Notes: generated by a model from the sequence alone, not told the origin. A stretch of 64,000 nt of DNA from Streptomyces sp. NBC_00442 (GCF_036014195.1 NZ_CP107918.1:1054001-1118000), one strand, 5' to 3'; positions 32,763 through 41,055 are shown, counted from the stretch's first letter. A program made the numbers and translations.

Positions 32763-34867
32763 CCCAGGCCCGGCCGGCCACTCCAGCAACCCCCGCCCTG
32801 GACGCTCCCATGCACCCGATGTCCTCCTTCCTGCCCACCCGGCGCACCGTCGTGGCCGGCCTTGTCGCGCTCGGCGCCACGGCCTGCAGCGCGAGCCCGG
32901 ACGAGCCCGCCCGCGGATCCCGCGCCGCCACACCTGCCGATCTGGACGGACAGAGCGGCGGCAGGGTGATGCAGATCGTCGCGCACCCCGACGACGACCT
33001 GTACTTCATGAACCCGGAGCTGGCGCAGTCGATCGACGCCAACGACCAGCTCGTGAGCGTCTACCTCAACTGCGGCGAGACCGGCGGCCTCAACAAGGTC
33101 CCCGGAAGCAGGACCCCGCCCGAGCGGGACGTCGCCGCCTATGCGGGAGCGCGAAGGCAGGGCCTGCGCCAGGGGTACGCGTTCATGGCCGACGGCCAGG
33201 CGCACACCGCATGGAGGACCGAGGCCGTGGCGTTACCGGACGGCACCCAGGTCGAGGTCGACACCCTCGTCGGCCATCCGGGCATTCAGCTGATCTTCCT
33301 GGGGCTGCGTCAGCACACCTCGTACGGCTCGGGCCGGAGCAAGGGACTCACCCAGCTCTGGGCGGACCCGTCCATGCTGAGCAGCACCCTCGTCAGCACC
33401 GGCTCCCCCGTCCAGGTTTCGCACCCGGTCACCCGCGCCGGTGTGATCGCGGCCCTCACCCACCTGCTCGACACCTACAAGCCCACACTGGTGCGGACCA
33501 TGGACCCGGACCCGGACATGCAGGTGCACGACGCCTCGCACCGCACCCATCACGACCAGCCCGGGTACTCCGACCATCCCGACCACACGGCGACGGCGCT
33601 GTTCACCCTGGCGGCGCTGGAGAACTACCGGGGTCCGGGCAAGGACCGCCCGTACACGGTGGTGTCCTATCGCGGCTACGGCAACGAGCGCTGGCCGCAG
33701 AACCTGCCCGCCGGTCTCGTCCGGGCGAAGGCCGACGTGCTCAACGCCTACGGCGGCTCCCCCGGCAGCTGCGACTTCGTGGCGGGATGCGGCGACTACG
33801 ACGTCGGCAAGGACCGCTCGTACACGACCGGCTGGCTCCAGCGCACCACCTTGCGCTACCCCGCCGCCCCCGCGCTGCGCCTCGACGCGGGCGGCCGGAC
33901 GACCGCGTTCGCGGTGCTCGGTGGCCAGGCCGTCATGTGGCGTGAGACCGCCCGGAGCAGCGGCCGGTGGGGCGTCCCCCGGCCGCTCGGCACCGAGCGG
34001 CTGCTGCCGGGCATGACCGCGTTCCTGACGCATGACGGACGCTGGCAGCTGTTCGCCGCGCGGGTGGCCTCCCTCGGCCCCGCCCGCCGGGACAACCGCC
34101 GGGAGATCGTGGTCACCGAACAGCGCGCCCCCGACGGCCCCTTCGGCGCCTGGTCCACCCTCGGCAACCCCGAGGCGGACGCGGACCGGGGCCGCCGCGT
34201 CGGCTCCCCCGTCGTCACCCGGGACGGTGCGGGGTGGCCGGTGCTGTTCGCGCGCAACTGGGCCATGGGCGTCTCCATGCGCCGGCAGCGGCCCGACGGC
34301 CAGTGGACGCCGTGGCGGGACCTCGGCGGCGCAGAGGTCCAGGAAGGGCTCAGCGCACTCACCGACCACGAGGGCCGCATCCACGTTGTGGCCTGCGGCC
34401 ACGACGCGGTCCACCACTGGTCGCAGCGCGAACCCGGCGGCCCCTTCACCGTGGCGCAGGCGAGCCTGCCCGCTCCCGCGGATCCGCCCGCCGCCGTCCT
34501 GCGTCCCGATGGCGGCATCGCCCTCGCCTACCGCGAGGCCAGGACCAGCCGCATCGTCGCCGGCAGTCTCGCGCCCGGTGCGCGCGACTGGCGGCCCGAG
34601 CGGCTTGACCTGCCGGCCCGCGGCTACGGGCCGTTGGCCCTGCTCGCCCAGGACGACGCGATCCTGCTGGCCGCGCGCAACGACGAGGGCACCACCAGTA
34701 CGGCGCTGTGGCGTTCTGGCACCCAGGCGCGCTGGTCCACCGATCCCGGTCGGGTCGCGGGCGTACAGGCACTGGTCGCGGACGCGGCGGGACACCCCGT
34801 CCTGGCGCACCTGACGTCCGAAGCCACCCTGCGGACCGCACCCGTGTCCACGTCCTCGGCCCGCTGA
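32759..34867 (+). CDS. PIG-L family deacetylase lipoprotein with C-terminal beta-propeller
   Basis: 702 aa from GTG 32759, overlapping the Stealth stop (GTGA); ATG 32819 (MSSFLPTRRT) is an alternative. The N-terminus has a twin-arginine-like TRRTVVAGLVALG and a lipobox-like GATAC, so a Tat-exported lipoprotein is likely. Residues about 70-340 are a PIG-L deacetylase: the zinc motif is AHPDDDLYFM, with partner histidines in HDASHRTHHDQPGYSDHPDH. The C-terminal 350 residues are repeated beta blades resembling a lectin-like propeller (GQAVMWRETARSSGRW, GAWSTLGNPEADADRG). It should remove N-acetyl groups from a surface glycan. A TTA leucine codon lies at 33233-33235. Confidence 0.85.
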   Translation: MTQARPATPATPALDAPMHPMSSFLPTRRTVVAGLVALGATACSASPDEPARGSRAATPADLDGQSGGRVMQIVAHPDDDLYFMNPELAQSIDANDQLVSVYLNCGETGGLNKVPGSRTPPERDVAAYAGARRQGLRQGYAFMADGQAHTAWRTEAVALPDGTQVEVDTLVGHPGIQLIFLGLRQHTSYGSGRSKGLTQLWADPSMLSSTLVSTGSPVQVSHPVTRAGVIAALTHLLDTYKPTLVRTMDPDPDMQVHDASHRTHHDQPGYSDHPDHTATALFTLAALENYRGPGKDRPYTVVSYRGYGNERWPQNLPAGLVRAKADVLNAYGGSPGSCDFVAGCGDYDVGKDRSYTTGWLQRTTLRYPAAPALRLDAGGRTTAFAVLGGQAVMWRETARSSGRWGVPRPLGTERLLPGMTAFLTHDGRWQLFAARVASLGPARRDNRREIVVTEQRAPDGPFGAWSTLGNPEADADRGRRVGSPVVTRDGAGWPVLFARNWAMGVSMRRQRPDGQWTPWRDLGGAEVQEGLSALTDHEGRIHVVACGHDAVHHWSQREPGGPFTVAQASLPAPADPPAAVLRPDGGIALAYREARTSRIVAGSLAPGARDWRPERLDLPARGYGPLALLAQDDAILLAARNDEGTTSTALWRSGTQARWSTDPGRVAGVQALVADAAGHPVLAHLTSEATLRTAPVSTSSAR

Positions 34868-34885
34868 CCGGCGGCGCCGCTCCGG

Positions 34886-36277
34886 CTACCCGAGGTACTG
34901 CGTCGTCCCGCGCGGCAGGAACGCCCCGTGGCCCGCGCGGCCGGTGTAGCGGCCGTTGTCGATAATCACTTCGCCGCGGGACAGGACGGTGCGCACCTTG
35001 CCGCGGACGCGTTTGCCCTCGTAGGCGGAGTAGTCGACGTTCATGTGGTGGGTCGAGGCCGAGAGCGTCTGTTCGGCGGCGGGGTCGTAGATGACCACGT
35101 CGGCGTCGGCCCCGGGGGCGATCGTGCCCTTCCTGCCGTACAGGCCGAACATCCGGGCCGGGGCGGCGCAGGCGATCTCGATCCAGCGCCGGCGGGTGAT
35201 GTGCCCGTCCACCACGCCCTGGTGGAGGAGGTCCATGCGGTTCTCCACCCCGGGCAGGCCGTTGGGGATCTTCGAGAAGTCGCCGCGGCCGCGTTCCTTC
35301 TGGCCGGTGAAGCAGAAGGGGCAGTGGTCGGTGGAGACGACCTGGAGGTCGTCGGTGCGCAGGCCGCGCCAGAGGGCCTGCTGGTGCTCGCGGGGGCGCA
35401 GCGGCGTGGAGCAGACGTACTTGGCTCCCTCGAAGTCGGGCTCCGCGAGGTTGTCGGTGGACAGGAAGAGGTACTGCGGGCACGTCTCGCCGAAGACCGG
35501 CAGGCCCTTGTCGCGCGCCGTCACGATCTCCGCGAGCGCCTCGTCGGCCGAGACGTGGACGACGTACAGGGGGGCTCCGGCCACCCGGGCGAGCTGGATC
35601 ACCCGGTGGGTGGCCTCCGCCTCCAGGAGGACCTTGCGCACCTCCCCGTGGTGGCGCGGATCGGTCTCGCCGCGCGCCAGGGCCTGCTGGACCAGGACGT
35701 CGATGGCGAGGCCGTTCTCCGCGTGCATCATGATGAGGCCGCCGTTGCCGGACGCCTTCTGCATCGCGCGCAGGATCTGGCCGTCGTCGCTGTAGAAGAC
35801 CCCCGGGTAGGCCGTGAACAGCTTGAACGAGGTCACCCCTTGGGCGACCAGGCTGTCCATCTCCTTCAGCGTCGAGTCGTTCACATCGGAGACGATCATG
35901 TGGAAGCCGTAGTCGATCGCGCACGTGCCGTTCGCCTTGGCCATCCACGCGTCGAAGCCCTCGGCGAGCGACCGGCCCACCGACTGCACCGCGAAGTCGA
36001 CGATCGTCGTCGTGCCGCCCCAAGCCGCGGCCCGTGTGCCCGTCTCGAAGGTGTCGGAGGCGAAGGTCCCGCCGAACGGCATCTCCATGTGGGTGTGCGC
36101 GTCGACGCCGCCCGGGATGACGTACGTGTCGGAGGCGTCGATGACGCGGTCCGCGCTCCACTGCTGGCTGCCCGCCGCGGCGAGCGCCACGATCCTGCCG
36201 CCCTCGATCAGTACGTCGGCGTGGATTTCCTCGGCTGCCGTGATGACCAGGCCGCCCGTGATCAGTGTGCGGGTCAT
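34886..36277 (-). CDS. hydA: Dihydropyrimidinase / D-hydantoinase
   Basis: 463 aa from ATG 36277. It hydrolyses 5,6-dihydrouracil or dihydrothymine (and hydantoins) to N-carbamoyl-beta-amino acids. The dinuclear-zinc site is visible: GGVDAHTHMEMPFGGT (H-x-H), the carbamylated Lys in GVTSFKLFTAYPG, later His in MMHAENGLA and YVVHVSADEA, and the Asp in VSTDHCPFCF. Length and order fit the amidohydrolase family. It is transcribed after the aminotransferase (32-bp gap) and nitrilase, giving a reductive-pyrimidine-catabolism order. Dihydropyrimidine dehydrogenase is not in the window; the LLM oxidoreductase may be a functional partner. Confidence 0.93.
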   Translation of the reverse strand: MTRTLITGGLVITAAEEIHADVLIEGGRIVALAAAGSQQWSADRVIDASDTYVIPGGVDAHTHMEMPFGGTFASDTFETGTRAAAWGGTTTIVDFAVQSVGRSLAEGFDAWMAKANGTCAIDYGFHMIVSDVNDSTLKEMDSLVAQGVTSFKLFTAYPGVFYSDDGQILRAMQKASGNGGLIMMHAENGLAIDVLVQQALARGETDPRHHGEVRKVLLEAEATHRVIQLARVAGAPLYVVHVSADEALAEIVTARDKGLPVFGETCPQYLFLSTDNLAEPDFEGAKYVCSTPLRPREHQQALWRGLRTDDLQVVSTDHCPFCFTGQKERGRGDFSKIPNGLPGVENRMDLLHQGVVDGHITRRRWIEIACAAPARMFGLYGRKGTIAPGADADVVIYDPAAEQTLSASTHHMNVDYSAYEGKRVRGKVRTVLSRGEVIIDNGRYTGRAGHGAFLPRGTTQYLG

Positions 36278-36309
36278 GCTCCTCGTGTCTCCTTCTCGCA
36301 CTGCTCGAA

Positions 36310-37593
36310 CTACACGCTGTGCAGGGCTCGTTCCAGGATCGCCGCGCCTTCCTCGGCCTCCGCGACGGTGAGGGAGAGGGGCGGCGCGATGCGCAGCACG
36401 CTGGTGTCGTGGCCGCCGCCCTTGCCGATGAGGAGGCCGCCTTCGCGGGCGGCTTCGAGGACCGCTGCCGCCGCCTCGGGATCGGCCTCGTCGGTGCCGG
36501 GCCGCACCAGTTCGATGCCGGCCATGAGGCCGCGGCCGCGGACCTCGCGGACGGCGGGGAGCTGGGCGCAGATCGCCCGCAGCCGCTCGATGAGCAGGCC
36601 GCCGACGCGCCGGGCGTTGCCCTGGAGGTCGTGTTCGAGGAGGTGGCCGAGGTTGGCGAGGCCGGCGGCCATGGTGACCGGCGAGCCGCCGAAGGTGGAG
36701 ATCGAGTTGCTGTCCAGGCAGTTCATGACCTCGGCGCGGGCGACGACACCGCCGATGGACATGCCGTTGCCGATGCCCTTGGCGAAGGTGAGGAGGTCGG
36801 GCGGCCCGTTCTGGGCGTGTGCCTGCCAGCCCCAGAAGTGGTCGCCGGTGCGGCCCCAGCCGGTCTGCACCTCGTCGGTGATCCACAGGATGCCGTGCCG
36901 GTTCAAGACCTCGCGGAACGCGGCGTACAGGCCGTCGGGCGGTGAGGTGAACCCGCCGACGCCCTGGATGGGTTCGGCGATCAGCGCGGCCACGTTGCGG
37001 GTGTGGCCGAGCAGGTCTTCGAGGTCGGCGACGCACGCCTGGATGAACTGGGCGTCGCCGAGATGGGCGTAGGGGCCGCGGGCGCGGACGCCTCCGTGCA
37101 CGTACAGCGTCTGGAGCGGCGAGAGGCTGGTCGGGGACCAGCCGTGGTTGCCGGTGATCCCGACCGCGCTGAAGGAGCGCCCGTGGTAGCTGTTGCGCAT
37201 CGCGAGGATCTGGTTGGAGCCCCGGTAGGCGGTCGCGAGCAGCAGGGCGGTGTCGTTGGCCTCGGTGCCGGAGGTGGTGAAGAAGACCCGCGCGTCCGGG
37301 ATTCCGGACAACTGGGCGATACGCTCGGCGAGTTCGACCATCGGACGGTCGAGGTAGAGGGTCGAGGAGTGGATGATCCGGCCGGCCTGTTCGGCGACCG
37401 CCTTGGTCACTTCGGGCAGGGCGTGGGCGGTCATCGTGGTGAGGATGCCGCCGAAGAAGTCGAGGTACTTCTTTCCGCCGGCGTCCCAGACGTGGCGGCC
37501 CTCGCCGTGGGTGATCTCGATGGGCTCGCGGTAGTAGAGCGCGAGCCAGTCGGGCAGGACGGCCCGGTGGCGCTCGTGCAGGCTGCGGGTCAC
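36310..37593 (-). CDS. Class III PLP aminotransferase (beta-alanine/3-aminoisobutyrate or AGXT2-like)
   Basis: 427 aa from GTG 37593, overlapping the nitrilase stop (GTGA). PLP site: FTTSGTEANDTALLLA, NSYHGRSFSAVG, the Asp of WITDEVQTGWGRTG stacking on the ring nitrogen, and the Schiff-base Lys in LLTFAKGIGNGMSIGG. The C-terminal RGRGLMAGIELV is typical. In this operon the likely substrate is the beta-amino acid released from the carbamoyl intermediate, transaminated to (methyl)malonate semialdehyde with pyruvate or glyoxylate as acceptor. Substrate is inferred from context, because class III enzymes are hard to tell apart by sequence. Confidence 0.88.
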   Translation of the reverse strand: MTRSLHERHRAVLPDWLALYYREPIEITHGEGRHVWDAGGKKYLDFFGGILTTMTAHALPEVTKAVAEQAGRIIHSSTLYLDRPMVELAERIAQLSGIPDARVFFTTSGTEANDTALLLATAYRGSNQILAMRNSYHGRSFSAVGITGNHGWSPTSLSPLQTLYVHGGVRARGPYAHLGDAQFIQACVADLEDLLGHTRNVAALIAEPIQGVGGFTSPPDGLYAAFREVLNRHGILWITDEVQTGWGRTGDHFWGWQAHAQNGPPDLLTFAKGIGNGMSIGGVVARAEVMNCLDSNSISTFGGSPVTMAAGLANLGHLLEHDLQGNARRVGGLLIERLRAICAQLPAVREVRGRGLMAGIELVRPGTDEADPEAAAAVLEAAREGGLLIGKGGGHDTSVLRIAPPLSLTVAEAEEGAAILERALHSV

Positions 37594-38432
37594 GGCTTCA
37601 CCAGCCCTTCGTAGGCGTCGGGGCGGCGGTCGCGGTAGAACGCCCACTGCTGGCGGACCTGCTCGATGAGGCCGAAGTCGAGGTCCCTGACCAGGAGTTC
37701 CTCCTCCTTGTCGCTGGCCACCTCGCCGACGAACTGGCCGCGCGGGTCCACGAAGTAGCTGGTCCCGTAGAAGTCGTTGTCGCCGTACTCCTCGATGCCG
37801 ACGCGGTTGATGGCGGCGATGAAGTACTCGTTGGCGACGGCCGACGCGGGCTGTTCCAGCTGCCACAGGTAGCCGGAGAGACCGCGTGAGGTGGCGGAGG
37901 GGTTGTACACCAACTGGGCTCCGTTGAGGCCGAGTTGGCGCCATCCTTCGGGGAAGTGCCGGTCGTAGCAGATGTATACGCCGACCTTGCCGACGGCCGT
38001 GTCGAAGACCGGCCAGCCCAGGTTGCCCGGCTTGAAGTAGTACTTCTCCCAGAAGCCCTTGACCTGGGGGATGTGGTGCTTGCGGTACTTGCCGAGGTAG
38101 CTGCCGTCGGCGTCGATGACGGCCGCGGTGTTGTAGTAGAAGCCCTCGCCCTCGATCTCGAAGACGGGGACGACGATCACCATGCCGGTCTCGCGGGCGA
38201 GTTCCCTCATCCGGGTGACGGTGGGGCCGTCGGGGACGGGCTCGGCCCAGCGGTAGTGCTCCGCCTCCTGGACCTGGCAGAAGTACGGGGCGTTGAAGAC
38301 CTCCTGGAAGCCGATGATCTTCGCACCCTGCCGGGCCGCCTCGCGGGCGTGCGCCTCGTGTTTGGCGATCATGGATTCGGTGTCGCCGGTCCAGGTCGCC
38401 TGAACCAGTGCGGCGCGCACGACGTTGGCCAT
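37590..38432 (-). CDS. Nitrilase-superfamily amidohydrolase (beta-ureidopropionase / N-carbamoyl amino acid hydrolase)
   Basis: 280 aa from ATG 38432 with an AAGGAGC site. The Glu-Lys-Cys triad is present: Glu in IIGFQEVFNAPYF, Lys in YRKHHIPQVKGF and Cys in GVYICYDRHFPEGWR. The loop NPSATSRGLSGYLWQLEQPA resembles beta-ureidopropionase and N-carbamoylputrescine amidase. With hydA downstream, the likely reaction is removal of CO2 and NH3 from N-carbamoyl-beta-alanine. First gene of the minus-strand operon nitrilase-aminotransferase-hydA, with a candidate operator just upstream. Confidence 0.92.
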   Translation of the reverse strand: MANVVRAALVQATWTGDTESMIAKHEAHAREAARQGAKIIGFQEVFNAPYFCQVQEAEHYRWAEPVPDGPTVTRMRELARETGMVIVVPVFEIEGEGFYYNTAAVIDADGSYLGKYRKHHIPQVKGFWEKYYFKPGNLGWPVFDTAVGKVGVYICYDRHFPEGWRQLGLNGAQLVYNPSATSRGLSGYLWQLEQPASAVANEYFIAAINRVGIEEYGDNDFYGTSYFVDPRGQFVGEVASDKEEELLVRDLDFGLIEQVRQQWAFYRDRRPDAYEGLVKP

Positions 38433-38466
38433 GAGCTGCTCCTTCGACGGGTTGTCAGCCAGCCAA

Positions 38467-38494
38467 ATCCACACGCGTAGATCCGTGTGTGGAT
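38467..38494. promoter_or_regulatory. Inverted-repeat operator candidate upstream of the nitrilase operon
   Basis: ATCCACAC (38467-38474) pairs with GTGTGGAT (38487-38494) across a 12-bp spacer that itself contains ACACG/CGTGT. A second short palindrome, GTAA-N6-TTAC, is at about 38501-38514. The site lies 35-62 bp before the nitrilase ATG. No regulator gene is adjacent. Confidence 0.45.
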
Positions 38495-38567
38495 GCGACC
38501 GTAAGGCGCGTTACGCACCGTGGCAAGACCATCGCGGCTTCGGCGAGGCCGATTGCGGTGCCCCAGA

Positions 38568-39107
38568 TCAACCGGGAAGGGACGGATTCCCCGTACCTGA
38601 CACGGTGTCACCTCGTTCGGCGCCCGGCCCCGGAAGGCGGCCCCAGTTGCCGCGCCGGGCGTGGCGCAGGAGCACCGGGTCGTCGCCCACCACCACGGGG
38701 TGTCCGACCTCGGCGAGGAGCGGCAGGTCCGCGGCCTCGTCCGCGTAGGCGTAGCAGCGGGCGGCCGGCACGCGGCGGTCGCGCAGCAGGGCTCGGGCCG
38801 CGTACCCCTTGCCCTGGCCGGTCATGGGGGCTCCGGGGCGGGAGCACAGCACGGCGTCGGGCGCGAGGTCGTGGGTTATCGGCGCGAGAGCGGCGGCGCT
38901 CGCGCGGGTGACCAGCACGACGAGGTGCCCGAGCGCGGCGTGGCCGTGCAGTGCGGCGAGGACCGGCGGGTGCCAGAGCCGGCCGAGCGGCGCGGCGAGC
39001 GAGGCCAGGTCGGGGGCGGCGAGGAGGGTGCCCTCCACGTCGAAGAAGACGACGGCGGCGGGCACCTGGGGGCGGCGCTCCGGGCGGGCGCGGGTGGTCG
39101 TGTCCAT
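38568..39107 (-). CDS. HAD-superfamily (HAD-IB-like) hydrolase, short, with Glu in motif I
   Basis: 179 aa from ATG 39107 (MDTTTRARPERR). Motif I reads VFFDVEGTLL: the nucleophile Asp is kept but the usual general-acid Asp at +2 is Glu. Motif II is probably LVVLVTRAS, motif III lies in GQGKGYAAR, and motif IV in YAYADEAADLPLLAEVGHP, where a Gly-Asp is expected but Ala-Asp is found. The tail VVVGDDPVLLRHARRGNWG is typical of the SerB-like branch. A cap insertion seems minimal. Altered motif I could reduce or change activity. It lies 46 bp downstream of the alginate-lyase-like gene. Confidence 0.72.
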   Translation of the reverse strand: MDTTTRARPERRPQVPAAVVFFDVEGTLLAAPDLASLAAPLGRLWHPPVLAALHGHAALGHLVVLVTRASAAALAPITHDLAPDAVLCSRPGAPMTGQGKGYAARALLRDRRVPAARCYAYADEAADLPLLAEVGHPVVVGDDPVLLRHARRGNWGRLPGPGAERGDTVSGTGNPSLPG

Positions 39108-39152
39108 TGCCAGGGACCATGCCCACCTGGACGGGCGGCTCAATCCCCAATT

Positions 39153-39169
39153 TTCAACGTTCTGTTGAA
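39153..39169. promoter_or_regulatory. Palindrome TTCAAC-GTTCT-GTTGAA at the 3' end of the lyase gene
   Basis: A perfect 6-bp inverted repeat with a 5-bp spacer overlaps the stop codon of the alginate-lyase-like gene, 46 bp upstream of the HAD gene start. A/T content is high for this genome. It could be an operator (IclR-like size) for the HAD gene, or chance. Confidence 0.3.
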
Positions 39170-40464
39170 CTCGTCCGGAATTCCGCCCCGCGGGCCGTCT
39201 GCGCCTGGACCGCCGCGCCCGGGTTCTGCGCATGGGTGAGCGTCTCCCAGGCGACGAAGAGGTCGTCGGTGCCGCTCGGGCGCTGCTGCTGCGCCAGCCT
39301 GCGCGTCTCGGGCAGTGTCATGTGCAGCCGGTTCTGGAGGTGGTTGAGCAGCACCTCGACGTCGGGGCCGAGGGACCGGTCGATCCTGCCCGCGCAGAGC
39401 CAGGCCGGAGCCTTGGCGCCCAGCTGGTAGTGCGCGTGGAATTCGAGCGCCGCCTTCAGCCGTTCGGCCGTGGGCCCGTACAGGTCGATGCCCTGCTGCC
39501 AGGCCGTCTCCGCGACGTGGGCGGAGGCGGCCAGGGAGTAGCCGACGTGCATGAAGTTGCGGCACGTCTCCTGGCCGAGCCCGTCCTGGTAGGTGCGCTG
39601 TCCGAACCAGTACGTCGCCAGCTTGTCCGGGGTGATCATGGAGCCGCCGGGTGGCGGCTTGGGCAGGGCGCCGTCCGAGGCGAGGTAGAAGTAGGCGGGG
39701 ACGCGGGCGCGGTAGCGCTCCAGGGCGTCCTTGAACACCTGGTGGTCCTCGACGAACACGGCGATGCCGATCGCCGCGTCCGTCATCGCGAGTTCCCAGT
39801 TCCCGTTGTAGTCGGGGACCTTGGCGCTCACTGCGGGCAGATACGCCTTGCGCAGCATCCACTTGAATCGCTGCACCGCCGGCGCCCGCCACTGCGGATA
39901 CCCCGCGTGCACGATGTCGGCGGCCCGCGCCCAGGTCGAACCCGCCCAGGCGGTCTGGAGGTCCGCGTTGCCCTCGGTGTGCCGCTTCATCACCTGCGCC
40001 CAGCCGTCCATGATCTCGACGGCCTTCCTCGCGTGCGCCTCGTTGCCGTTCACCGTCCACAGCAGCGCCTGCGTGTACGCGGCGATGGCGTCCTCGCGCT
40101 CGGAGACGCAGGCGGGCGGCCCGGCGTTGGGCGGGCACGGCACCGTCTCGACGGGGTGCGGGGTGTAGCGCAGCGAGCCGTAGCGGCTCGCCTTCATCTT
40201 CTCGTACGCGGAGTGCCACGGCTCCTGGCCGGCCCGCACCTTCTCGCGCACGGTGTCGAGCTGGCTCCGGCCGACGACCACGCCGGGGTGGTGGAAGACC
40301 AGCGTCGAGGGGTCCGCGCGGCCCACGGCGGAGGCGGTGGACACGCGGGGTGCGGGGGCACAGGCGGCGAGCAGCGCCAGCGCGCCGACCGCGGCGACGA
40401 CGGCCGTCCGCGGCGGGCGGCGGCGCCGTCCGGCGCGGGGACGGCTCTGTGACGGAGTGAACAC
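39154..40464 (-). CDS. Alginate-lyase-like domain lipoprotein (PF05426-type)
   Basis: 436 aa from ATG 40464. Arg-rich n-region, hydrophobic core AVVAAVGALALLAACAP and lipobox LAAC give a type II signal peptide. The mature part is an alpha/alpha-toroid like PL5-type alginate lyases: SREDAI-like helices (SEREDAIAAYTQALLWTVN), HARKAVEIMDGWAQ, QTAWAGSTWARAADIVHAG, YNGNWELAMTDAAIGIAVF and WFGQRTYQDGLGQETCRNFMHVGY. The WELAM and HVGY regions correspond to the conserved active-site block. Substrate may be an acidic exopolysaccharide. It probably acts at the outer face of the membrane. Confidence 0.82.
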   Translation of the reverse strand: MFTPSQSRPRAGRRRRPPRTAVVAAVGALALLAACAPAPRVSTASAVGRADPSTLVFHHPGVVVGRSQLDTVREKVRAGQEPWHSAYEKMKASRYGSLRYTPHPVETVPCPPNAGPPACVSEREDAIAAYTQALLWTVNGNEAHARKAVEIMDGWAQVMKRHTEGNADLQTAWAGSTWARAADIVHAGYPQWRAPAVQRFKWMLRKAYLPAVSAKVPDYNGNWELAMTDAAIGIAVFVEDHQVFKDALERYRARVPAYFYLASDGALPKPPPGGSMITPDKLATYWFGQRTYQDGLGQETCRNFMHVGYSLAASAHVAETAWQQGIDLYGPTAERLKAALEFHAHYQLGAKAPAWLCAGRIDRSLGPDVEVLLNHLQNRLHMTLPETRRLAQQQRPSGTDDLFVAWETLTHAQNPGAAVQAQTARGAEFRTSSTER

Positions 40465-40539
40465 GCTCCTACGGTCGCCCGGTGCACACCCTGGCGCAGG
40501 ATCTGTTGCGCCGAACAGGCAGGCCGCGGCGTTGCGGGA

Positions 40540-41055
40540 TCAGCGGGCCGGGTGCGACACGGTGCCGACGGCGACGTACCCCAGGTCGGCGGGGGCGGCG
40601 CCGGGAGACCAGGCGTCGAGCAGTGCGCCGAGGCCGGGCGGCCAGATCTGCTCCGCCGTGCGCGCCAGCTCGTCCGGGGTCCACCAACGGGTGCCGAGGA
40701 TGCCCTCCGCGCGATGGCCGGCCGTGGCCTCGGGCGTCGGCTCCCGCCGGGGCACCCGGGCCTCGGCCAGGTAGACGTGCTCGTGCTGGCGCACGGGCAC
40801 CCCGGCGCGGGTGAAGTCGTGGGTCCAGGTGCACAGCAGCGGGCCCGGTTCGAGCTCCGCCCAGCCGGTCTCCTCGCGCAGCTCGCGACGGGCACCCTCG
40901 CGCGGGGACTCCCCCGGATCGAGGCCGCCACCCGGAAGGGCCCAGTGCGGGCCGACCTCTTCGTTGTCGTACCGCAGCAGGAACACCGCGCCCAGCGGAT
41001 CCCTCACGACCGTGCGGGCCGCCGCTCTTGGCCTACGGGCACCCGGAACGCTCAC
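40540..41055 (-). CDS. Nudix hydrolase paired with an HTH protein
   Basis: 171 aa from GTG 41055, coupled to the HTH gene by a GTGA overlap. It has a complete Nudix box, GGGLDPGESPREGARRELREETGW, here given as G-x5-E-x7-RE-x2-EE-x-G. The upstream strand is VRDPLGAVFLLRYDNEEVG. The C-terminal half holds LLCTWTHDFTRAGVPV, GTRWWTPDELARTAEQIWP and Pro-rich turns typical of MutT/ADP-ribose-type Nudix enzymes. Function likely the hydrolysis of a nucleotide-linked metabolite; the HTH partner suggests regulation by that metabolite or a small genetic module. Substrate unknown. Confidence 0.85.
   Translation of the reverse strand: MSVPGARRPRAAARTVVRDPLGAVFLLRYDNEEVGPHWALPGGGLDPGESPREGARRELREETGWAELEPGPLLCTWTHDFTRAGVPVRQHEHVYLAEARVPRREPTPEATAGHRAEGILGTRWWTPDELARTAEQIWPPGLGALLDAWSPGAAPADLGYVAVGTVSHPAR

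Noticed and set aside
34886..37036. A single long hydA protein with a 250-residue N-terminal extension
   Set aside because: The extension is the shadow of the aminotransferase gene; hydA has a good start at ATG 36277.
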